Shown here: positions 17,245-25,000 of the stretch, in pieces
How the letters are laid out: the number at the start of each line of letters is the position of its first letter
Numbering within the stretch: the first letter of the stretch is position 1
NCBI GenBank assembly: GCA_016946835.1
Contig: JACVTC010000007.1
Coordinates: 2,085,001 to 2,110,000 of the forward strand
Source of the DNA: Neocallimastix lanati (nom. inval.)
Lineage: Eukaryota > Neocallimastigomycota > Neocallimastigomycetes > Neocallimastigales > Neocallimastigaceae
Length of the DNA stretch: 25,000 nucleotides
Direction: 5' to 3'
Made by a program: the position numbers and the translations under genes
The notes under the pieces: generated by a model
The model's input: the letters and a program-made list of their open reading frames with translations, nothing else
Database searches by the model: none
What the model was told of the DNA's origin: nothing

Positions 17245-20200
17245 ATGTTTTCGAAAAAGGAATATCCAATACCAAATGAACCAAAACCAAGTCCATATAC
17301 TCATGCTAATCCAATTTCAAGATTATTGTATATATGGCAAAATGAAATTTTTAATATAGGTTATAAAAGACCTATTGAAGAAAATGATATTTATTTATTG
17401 GACCCAAAATTTAAGGAAGAACAAAATGAAAGAAAATTTTATGAGAAATGGGATAAAGCTATCGATAAGAAAGGAAAAGGAAATATTGTAAAAACATTAT
17501 TGAAAGTATTTGGTGCAAAATGGATTTCAGCTGGTTTATTTAAAGTTGTTTCTGATCTTTGTAATACTTTCTCACCAGTCTTCTTAGAAGCCTTATTAAA
17601 TCACTTGACTGAAAGAGAAGAAGGAAAAGATCATGAAATTTATAAAGGATGGTTATTTGTTGGTTGTATTTTCTTACTTCAAATTTTAGCAACTCTTTTT
17701 ACTAACTTATATATGCAAATTGTATCTGAAGTTGGTTTATCTGTTCGTTCTACTCTTGTTGGTGTTATTTACAGAAAATCATTGAAGCTCTCTAATAAAG
17801 AAAGACAAAGCATTGGTGATGGTCAAATCGTTAATCTTGTTTCATCAGATTCTAATAGATTTGAACGTCTTATTATGACTTTACATTACTTATGGAGTGG
17901 TCCTCTTCAATTGATTATTATTCTTGTACTTTTAATTCGTTCTTTAGGTTTTTGGTCTTTAATTGGTTTCAGTATCTTTGTAATTGTAATTCCGCTCCAA
18001 GGTGTTATTATGAAATTATCTGCTAGATTAAGACAAAAAACTGCTAAATTAACTGATCAACGTGTTAAGAAGACTCAAGAAATTCTTGGTAGTATGAGAA
18101 TTATTAAATTCTTTGGTTGGGAGAACAGTTTTCTTAATGTATTAAGTAAACTTCGTACAAATGAATTAAATCATACTAAAAAAGCTATTTATTTAAGAGC
18201 TGAAACCTCTACTATATTTAGTATTGCTCCATTTCTTGCTAGTGCTTTAACTTTCATCGCTTATTCTGCTGCTGGTAATCCATTAACTTCAGCAAAAGTA
18301 TTCTCATGTATTGCATTCTTTAATAAACTTCGTGCCCCATTGGCTATTCTTCCAAATACTTTCAGTCAACTTACTGATGCTTGGGTATCCGTAAAACGTC
18401 TCTCAAGACTTTTAAATGCTAAAGAATTAGATGATTTACCTGAAATTGATAAAAATAATGAATATGCCATTGTTGTTAAGGATGGTGAATTTAACTGGGA
18501 AAGTATTGTTGAAGAAGATGAAGAGGGAAATAAAGAAAAGAGTAAGGAAAAGGAACAAAAAAATAAGAGTAAGGATGCTGTTATGAGTAAAGATGCTGCT
18601 ATGAGTAGTTCAGAGACTTTAGTTGACAATAAAAGTACTGGAGATATTGTTGATGCTATGAAAAAGAGTTTAAGTGATGAAAGTGTTAATTTAAAGAAAA
18701 AACCAGTTGAATCTTTCAAATTACATGACATTAATATAAATATTAAGAGAGGTTCTTTAACAGCGGTTGTAGGTGCAGTAGGAAGTGGCAAATCTTCTTT
18801 AATTAATGCCATCATTGGTGAAATGAAACGTGAGGGTGGTAAGATTATTCATGGTGGTACATTCAGTTACTGTTCTCAACAACCATGGATTCAAAATGCT
18901 ACCATTAAGGATAACATTTTATTCGGAAAGGAATATAACGAAGAACTTTATGATTCTGTTATTGAAAATTGTTGTCTTAGCCATGATCTTGAAGTTTTCC
19001 AAGATGGTGATATGACAGAAATTGGTGAACGTGGTATTACTTTATCTGGTGGTCAAAAGCAAAGAATTAATTTAGCTAGAGCTGTCTACTATGATAGTGA
19101 TATTATTCTCATGGATGATCCATTATCTGCTGTAGATGCCCATGTTTGTCGTGATTTATTCGATAATTGTATTACTGGACTTTTAGAAGGTAAAACTCGT
19201 ATTCTTGTTACTCACCAACTACACGTTTTACCAGATGTTGATTATATTATTGTTATGAAAGGAGGTCGTATTGAGGAACAAGGTGATTATGACGAATTAT
19301 TAAAGAAGAATGGAGAATTTGCTCGTTTAATGCGTACTTATGGTGGTATTGATGAAAGTGAAGATGCTAAAGCTAAGGCTGCTGCTAAAAAGAAGGAAAA
19401 GAAGGAAACAAAGAAGGAAACTAAGAAGGAAGAAAAAAAGAAGGGAAAAGCTTTAATGACTCAAGAAGAGAGAGCTACTGGTTCTGTGGATTCTAAGGTA
19501 TATAAGGATTATATTATTGCTGCTGGTGGTATTTTCTGTGCTGCTTTGGTTATGCTTGTAGTTGTTATTATTCAATTATGTAAACTTGGTAATGATATGT
19601 GGTTAGTTTACTGGACAAAGGATCAATTTGGTTTAACTACTAATACTTACATTCTTGTTTATTTAGTTTGGAATCTTGTTCAAGTATTATTGACCCTTTT
19701 CTATTCTGTATTTATGGCTATTATTGGTATTAGAGCTGCCAGACGTATTCACAGAAATGCTATTAGTCGTGTATTAAAGGCTCCAGTTTCTTTCTTTGAT
19801 ACAACTCCACTTGGTAGAATTATTAACAGATTCTCCAAGGATCAAGATTCTCTTGATGGTATGCTTTTCATGGCTATTCAGATGCTTTTAACTGATGTTG
19901 CCAACACTATTACTACTTTATGTTTAATGATTTATGCTGCTCCACTCTTTGGTATTGCTCTTGTTCCACTTTTAATTCTTTACTACTTTGTTCAACAATA
20001 CTACAGAAGTACTTCTCGTGAATTAAAGCGTATTGAATCTATTACTAGATCACCAATTTACACTAATATTACTGAAACCTTACAAGGTTTACCTACTATT
20101 CGTGCCTACGATGCTCAAGAACGTTTTATTACATATAACCAAGGTTTAATTGATAGAAATAATAGATCACAATTCTTACAGCTTACTGCTCAAAGATGGT

Positions 20201-21300
20201 TAAGTGTCAGATTGGAAAGCATTGGTTCATTTATTGTTTTATTTGATGGTGTTGCTGGATTATTATTGAAAGAAAGTCTTTCTGCTGCTCTTCTTGGTTT
20301 GAGTTTAACTTATTCTTTACAAGTAACTCAAAGTCTTAACGGTGTTGTTCGTTCCTTCAGTGATCTTGAGGTTAATATGAATTCTGCTGAACGTCTTTTA
20401 TACTATGCTAATGAAATTGAAACCGAAGATCAAAAGGGATTACAACCACCAGAAGATTGGCCATCAAAGGGTAAGATTGAATTCAGAAATATGACAATGA
20501 AATATGCTCCAGATTTACCTCCTGTTTTACGTAATATTAATTTAGATATCAAATCATTTGAAAATATTGGTGTTGTTGGTCGTACTGGTGCTGGTAAATC
20601 CAGTATTGTCATGACTCTCTTCAGATTAGTAGAACCAGAATTGGGTTCTGTCATTAAGATTGATGATATTGATATTTTAGATTTAAAGTTAAGTGAATTG
20701 CGTAGAAGAATCGCTATTATTCCTCAAGAACCAACTCTATTTTCTGGAACTATTCGTTTCAATATGGATCCATTTGATGAACACACGGATCAAGAAATTT
20801 GGGATGCTCTCGAAAATGCAGGATTAAAACAAACTATCAGTGAATTAGATAATAAATTAGAATCCGAAGTTCGTGCTAATGGTGAAAACTTTAGTGTTGG
20901 TCAAAGACAATTATTATGTCTTGCTCGTGCCATGATTAGAGATAGTCGTATCTTAGTTATGGATGAAGCTACTGCTTCAGTTGATATTGAAACAGATGCA
21001 GTCATTCAAAAAGCCTTAAGAACAAAATTCAGTAATGTAACTGTTTTAACTATCGCACATCGTTTGAATACTATTATTGATTATGATAAGATTTTAGTTT
21101 TAAATAAGGGTGAAGTTTTAGAATATGATACACCAAAGAATTTACTTTTCGAAACTAATGAAAATGGTGAACTTGTTCCATGTACCTCTACCGAATTCTC
21201 CAAATTAGTTGATGAAACTGGACCAGTTAACGCTGCTTTATTACGTCAAACCGCATTAGATAAATATTATAGGGATAATAATATTGCTACCACTAATTAA
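17245..21300 (+). CDS. short MRP-type (ABCC subfamily) ABC transporter, gene 2
   Basis: A 1351-residue paralog of the protein at 1456-5553, collinear throughout: same start (KKEYPIP-EPKPSPYT-AN) and end (EFSKLVDETGPVNAALLRQ). NBD1 has Walker A with K516, LSGGQ at 600-604, D624-D625 at Walker B (Asp in place of the catalytic Glu) and H657. NBD2 has Walker A with K1118, SVGQ at 1217-1220, D1240-E1241 and H1272, so the catalytic site formed with NBD2 Walker B is the intact one. The NBD1 insertion (about 420-490, after FNWE) is again Lys/Ser/Glu-rich but does not align with that of gene 1. The linker between NBD1 and TMD2 is also Lys-rich (KKKEKKETKKETKK). No TMD0 and no intron. The ATG has A at -3. 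The role is export of unknown organic substrates; duplication may have allowed substrate divergence. Confidence 0.97.
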   Translation: MFSKKEYPIPNEPKPSPYTHANPISRLLYIWQNEIFNIGYKRPIEENDIYLLDPKFKEEQNERKFYEKWDKAIDKKGKGNIVKTLLKVFGAKWISAGLFKVVSDLCNTFSPVFLEALLNHLTEREEGKDHEIYKGWLFVGCIFLLQILATLFTNLYMQIVSEVGLSVRSTLVGVIYRKSLKLSNKERQSIGDGQIVNLVSSDSNRFERLIMTLHYLWSGPLQLIIILVLLIRSLGFWSLIGFSIFVIVIPLQGVIMKLSARLRQKTAKLTDQRVKKTQEILGSMRIIKFFGWENSFLNVLSKLRTNELNHTKKAIYLRAETSTIFSIAPFLASALTFIAYSAAGNPLTSAKVFSCIAFFNKLRAPLAILPNTFSQLTDAWVSVKRLSRLLNAKELDDLPEIDKNNEYAIVVKDGEFNWESIVEEDEEGNKEKSKEKEQKNKSKDAVMSKDAAMSSSETLVDNKSTGDIVDAMKKSLSDESVNLKKKPVESFKLHDININIKRGSLTAVVGAVGSGKSSLINAIIGEMKREGGKIIHGGTFSYCSQQPWIQNATIKDNILFGKEYNEELYDSVIENCCLSHDLEVFQDGDMTEIGERGITLSGGQKQRINLARAVYYDSDIILMDDPLSAVDAHVCRDLFDNCITGLLEGKTRILVTHQLHVLPDVDYIIVMKGGRIEEQGDYDELLKKNGEFARLMRTYGGIDESEDAKAKAAAKKKEKKETKKETKKEEKKKGKALMTQEERATGSVDSKVYKDYIIAAGGIFCAALVMLVVVIIQLCKLGNDMWLVYWTKDQFGLTTNTYILVYLVWNLVQVLLTLFYSVFMAIIGIRAARRIHRNAISRVLKAPVSFFDTTPLGRIINRFSKDQDSLDGMLFMAIQMLLTDVANTITTLCLMIYAAPLFGIALVPLLILYYFVQQYYRSTSRELKRIESITRSPIYTNITETLQGLPTIRAYDAQERFITYNQGLIDRNNRSQFLQLTAQRWLSVRLESIGSFIVLFDGVAGLLLKESLSAALLGLSLTYSLQVTQSLNGVVRSFSDLEVNMNSAERLLYYANEIETEDQKGLQPPEDWPSKGKIEFRNMTMKYAPDLPPVLRNINLDIKSFENIGVVGRTGAGKSSIVMTLFRLVEPELGSVIKIDDIDILDLKLSELRRRIAIIPQEPTLFSGTIRFNMDPFDEHTDQEIWDALENAGLKQTISELDNKLESEVRANGENFSVGQRQLLCLARAMIRDSRILVMDEATASVDIETDAVIQKALRTKFSNVTVLTIAHRLNTIIDYDKILVLNKGEVLEYDTPKNLLFETNENGELVPCTSTEFSKLVDETGPVNAALLRQTALDKYYRDNNIATTN

Positions 21301-21531
21301 AATTCATAAATTTATTTTATTTTTAATTTTTTTTTTTTAAAAATAATATATATATATATTATTTAAATATATATATATATTTAATTTAATTGAATTTGTA
21401 ACCTTTTTAAATCAATTAATAAAATCCTATAATAGTTTGATATTTAAGAAATAACTAAAAAAAAAAAAAAAAAAATAAAGAAACAAAAGAAAGAAAAAGA
21501 AAAATAATATAGATTCAAACAAATCAAAATT

Positions 21532-21548
21532 ACACACACACACACACA
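21532..21548. repeat. (AC)n dinucleotide repeat
   Basis: About eight AC units, a minor microsatellite. Confidence 0.9.
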
Positions 21549-21734
21549 TACAAAAAAAAAAAAAAAAAAAAAAGAATTAATAACAATAAAAGATATACTT
21601 TTGATTTTATATTATATTTATATATATTTTAGAACTTTAATTTAATTACTTAATATTTTTTGTACCATTTTAAAATAATTAATTTAATTCATATATAGTT
21701 TTTAAGAAATAATTAAATAATTATGAAAAAATAA

Positions 21735-21768
<34 letters not shown>

Positions 21769-22159
21769 CAATTTAATATTTATTTATTCTCTTTTTTTTT
21801 TTTTTTTTACTCTTTTGATTTTTAAGATAAAAGTGGTTGAACATTTAAAATATAGAAAATATGTAAATAAATTTTAAAGATAGAAAAAAAAAATTATATA
21901 GATAGATAATATATATTAATATAATATAATATAAAAATATATTTATAGTAAAAAAAAAAAAAAAAAAAAGAAAGAAAAGTTTATATCAACAAAAAAGAAA
22001 AAAAGAAAAAAAAGTCAAGTAAAATAAAAATAAAATAAATAAAAGATAAAAATAAAAATAAATAAATAACTTATTGAAAAATAACAACAATAAAATATAT
22101 TTTTTTTTTTTTTTTTAAAAAAAATTAGTTTAATAATAACAAAATAAAATAAAAATAAA

Positions 22160-22190
<31 letters not shown>

Positions 22191-22279
22191 TAAAAAAAGA
22201 AGGTTTAAATTGATTTTAAATCCTTTCTATTTTTGTTAATAATAATTAATATTAAATAAATAAAAAAGTAGTAATAATA

Positions 22280-22400
<121 letters not shown>

Positions 22401-22433
22401 TAATAAAATGAATTAAAAAATTATTAAAACTCA

Positions 22434-22674
22434 TGTAAGAGAGGTTTATATATTAATATTCATACTACTGTTCTTTCAGTCCAAAACCTCATTTTATATA
22501 TAATTACATCATTTTTTTTTAGTATGCGTAAATTCGTTTTAAGGAATTCGTCAAATATTTTACTTGTAAGATATATTTTCTCTAGAAAAAAGTTTAAAGA
22601 ATGCTTGATTTTTTTTCTTTTTTTTTTTTTTTTTAAGAACTTTAAAAAATTGATAAATTTTCATGATAAAAACA
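22434..22674 (-). repeat. putative 3' LTR of the copia relic
   Basis: On the - strand a PPT-like TTGAGGGCGTAT is followed by TGTTTTTATC (starting at 22674). The segment ends in CTCTCTTACA at 22434, giving 241 bases with TG...CA ends. The spacing of TTGAGGG to TG resembles copia 3' ends, where pol finishes next to the polypurine tract, and LKLR is readable just before it. It contains a TATA-like ATATATAAACC. The partner LTR is outside the window, so the limits are unconfirmed. Confidence 0.4.
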
Positions 22675-23395
22675 ATACGCCCTCAATTTTAAGTTGGTAA
22701 TTTTAACATGCCATCCCATAAACTCAATAAATACGTAACAAGTACTTCCCAGGACTAAATTATTGCTGACCTGACTGGTAATATCTTTACATATGAAATA
22801 GATTATAAATCTTCTTAAATTTAATACTTCACTTTAAAATAAAGACAATGATTTTATGCTGGGAGTATTATTTTATTTCTTAGGAAAGGAACCATATCAT
22901 TGATTGATTAAAAATTAAAGACAGTTTAAAGTACTAAAACATATTTCTTCTAGTTCTATATTATAAAATAATTATTATTTTTTTTTTAAAAAAAAAAAAA
23001 AAAAAAAAAATTCAATATTTAATTGAAATATCGTTAGGACCTTGGAGCCTTATTATTCTTTATCTATAGAACAGTATTTCTTATTTCCTAAATAGTTATT
23101 AGATCATTAACATTTTATGATTTAAGAATATTTTGAGATTATTCCTAAATTCCAATAATAATGTTCCATTTATTTTATTTTTTTGCTTTTTTTCGTTAAG
23201 AAAGACCATCTTCATTTAAGAAATGTCATTACATATTATCTATAATTATTTTTCTATAGTTATAGCATTTAACATTACACTGCATTATATTATGGAATAA
23301 AAATTATTTTACACTTAATAATGCAATATAATATACAATGTAATTAAACACATAACTGTTATAATTTAACATTTACCCTTTACATTGGCATTTTC
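22675..23395 (-). pseudogene. degraded 3' end of copia pol
   Basis: Between the last clear RNase H motif and the putative LTR the - strand has no intact motif, only AT-rich DNA with an A24-type run near 22989-23010 and a readable KITNLKLR just before the PPT-like sequence. Position implies the RNase H C-terminus; decay prevents a closer reading. Confidence 0.5.
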
Positions 23396-24473
23396 TATAT
23401 TTTCCATGATATTGGACTATTTCCCTAATAACAATAAAAAAAAAAAAAAAAAAAAATATCCTGAAGTGGATCTTCTTTTTAAATCTCATCATCAATGAAC
23501 TCTGCGTCATAAGAAGCTCTTAAAATTTTCTTTTTATTATTATGAATTGAATAGTCCTTTGTATTTTTAAGGTATTATAATATTTGAAATACCTGCATTA
23601 AAATCAGCCTTTGTTGGATTCTCAGAAAATTTTGCAGCCTTGATTTACTGAAAATGAATGGCTATATCTGATCTTATTTTTAATAGAGATTCAATCAATC
23701 TTTTATAGTCAGTTTTTGTTAATTTTTTTTTTATTTTTTTTTATTTTTAGAGTTTTCTCTATCTTCTAATTTTGCATTAATACATGGTGTTCTAATTATT
23801 TTAGTATTATTTATATTATAGTTAGTTAGCATCTTTTTCAATATAATCTTTTTTTTTTTTTTTTTTTTTTTTGATTAATTTTGTAGCTTTTATTTGTTTT
23901 TAAATTATATTAATTCTGATGATTTTATTTGATGTTTTATCTGTGGAGACTTTATATTTATGTTTTATCTTTGAAACAACTTTGATAATTTCTTTATTCT
24001 TCTCCTGAAATTAATATATCATTCAACATAGAGTGTTAGTAATAAGCATAATTTGTTATTTTTATATTTACCCAAATAAACAACTATCTGTATTATATGG
24101 AATTAACTCAATTTTCATAAAGAAAATCCAGAGATTTCATAAAAAAAAAAAAAACCAATTGTATTCCAACTTATTTGAGTCCATAGAGAGCCTTCTGTAA
24201 TAATCCAGATTTTTCCCAATTAAAGTTTTTTTTTTATCACCGATTGGAATTTGAACATAAATTTTTCTCATCTAGATTAGCATTCAAATATGCAGCTTTA
24301 ATCTATCGATTTGTCTTAAGTCCCATTGATATATAGATGCGATAGCAATTATTAATCTAAAACTATCCATTTCTATTGTAGGAGAATAGATACAGGTATA
24401 ATCAACTCCTTTAATTTGACGAAAACCTTTGACAACCAATCTTGCTTTTTATATATACCATTATCTTTAATAG

Positions 24474-24511
<38 letters not shown>

Positions 24512-24700
24512 ATTTTACATCGAGTGGTTTAATATCTTCTAGGATATTTTTGTTTTTCCACAATTTTCAATTTTCATAACATTATTTTACCATATAAATT
24601 TTGAAATTCTTTGTTTATGGCATCTTTCCATTTGTCTGCATTTTCTAAATTCATAGCTTCTTCATAATTCTTTTGGAAATAAAGTATTAATATTATTAAT
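23396..24700 (-). pseudogene. copia pol relic: RT and RNase H
   Basis: Motifs on the - strand in order: NYEEAMNLENADKWKDAINK and EFQNLY (24589-24677, the copia RT start); ARLVVKGFRQIKGVDY, SPTIEMDSFRLIIAIAS and WDLRQID (24305-24445); AAYLNANLDEK (24255-24299); KALYGLK (24174-24194); LIPYNTDSCLFG (24071-24108). A YVDD-type active-site box at about 24011-24040 has one extra base. SLLKIRSDIAI and AKFSENPT follow (23590-23700), then SYDAEFIDDE (about 23485-23515, the RNase H SDAD region) and GNSPISWK (about 23402-23428). Each block is in a new frame or followed by a stop, and A37 interrupts the RT. Clearly inactive; family assignment is firm. Confidence 0.88.
24474..24510. repeat. poly(A) tract, 37 bases, inside the copia relic
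   Basis: A homopolymer lying within what was RT coding sequence, between the NLYG and ARLVVKG segments. It marks post-insertion expansion of an A run. Confidence 0.9.
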
Positions 24701-24749
24701 TTTATTTATCTTGCGTCTTTCATTTTCATCTAAATCTTTTTTTTCATTT

Positions 24750-24750
<1 letters not shown>

Positions 24751-24801
<51 letters not shown>
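24751..24801. repeat. poly(A) tract, 51 bases, inside the copia relic
   Basis: The longest homopolymer in the window, within the low-complexity hinge between integrase and RT of the copia relic. Flanking - strand translations (IPTLNKF on one side, ENERRKINKINN-like on the other) fit a hinge. Confidence 0.9.
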
Positions 24802-24804
<3 letters not shown>

Positions 24805-25000
24805 ATTTAATGTTGGTATTCTATCCTTAATTTTTTTTTTTTCATTCGATTGATAGTTTTTCGTTTTTTTTTCATTATCAATTTTATCATTTTTTGTTTT
24901 ACTTGCTTATCGAAAATTTTATATTACTCCTTTTTAATATTAAATATTTAATATCCTTTTATTTTGGTTTTCCATAATTTTCTTTTAGTTAAATTTTCCA

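Larger units (their letters stand above)
22434..25000 (-). mobile_element. Ty1/copia LTR retrotransposon relic (continues past the window)
   Basis: Reading the - strand from 25000 downwards gives, in order, an IN-RT hinge, RT, RNase H and a probable 3' LTR of a copia-type element. All motifs are in order and on one strand but spread over many frames, with stops and A/T homopolymers inside. The 5' half (LTR, gag, integrase) would lie right of the window. The order RT then RNase H adjacent to the LTR fits copia. Confidence 0.85.

Noticed and set aside
18366-20654. Short open frames overlapping ABCC gene 2 (18366-18815 -, 18830-19015 +, 20430-20654 -)
   Set aside because: Shadow frames. The 18366 and 20430 ones match the shadows of gene 1 because the paralogs share sequence.

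Overview
This is a very AT-rich eukaryotic window. It holds two intact, intronless genes for short MRP-type (ABCC) ABC transporters, both on the + strand (1456-5553 and 17245-21300). Between them lies a graveyard of broken LINE-type retrotransposons (about 6.36-12.96 kb) and AAAT-type microsatellites (13.1-16.4 kb). A degenerate Ty1/copia element occupies the right end on the - strand (about 22.4-25.0 kb). The host is most likely an anaerobic gut fungus (Neocallimastigomycota) or something similarly AT-rich. The reasons are single-exon genes, Gly mostly GGT, Pro CCA, Arg split between CGT and AGA, common CTT for Leu, and intergenic DNA that is nearly pure A+T with homopolymers of 30-50 bases. 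A dictyostelid is the main alternative, although its codon use leans harder to AGA, TTA and AAA. This placement is inference.

Layout: 1-1455, AT-rich upstream DNA; 1456-5553, ABCC gene 1; 5554-6362, AT spacer; 6363-8040, LINE relic A, with scrambled RT, zinc-knuckle and C-terminal parts; 8.1-10.0 kb, three further 3'-end relics in the same orientation; 10.25-12.96 kb, LINE relic B, with N-terminal domain, AP-type endonuclease and RT fingers joined by an internal deletion to the C-terminal tail; 13.0-17.2 kb, microsatellites and a short coding-like relic at 14.79 kb that resembles the RAD1 checkpoint-clamp N-terminus; 17245-21300, ABCC gene 2; 21.3-22.4 kb, AT spacer with (AAT)n; 22.43-25.0 kb, copia relic with a probable 3' LTR.

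The two ABCC proteins are clear paralogs, collinear end to end, and probably arose by local duplication before or around the transposon accumulation. Each has a Lys/Ser/acidic-rich insertion of about 70 residues inside NBD1, at the place where CFTR carries its regulatory insertion.

The most interesting observation is in the LINE relics. Comparing the copies by translation shows a shared C-terminal module downstream of the zinc knuckle: an Asn/Ser-rich variable linker, a FLLGGR box, a PYxV-like box, and a (T/A)KSVNAE-like tail just before the stop. Pieces of this module occur in five places, in several reading frames, and in the best copy they are followed by two perfect stem-loops. I do not recognise this module from known LINE clades. 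No tRNA, rRNA, CRISPR array or prokaryotic feature was seen.
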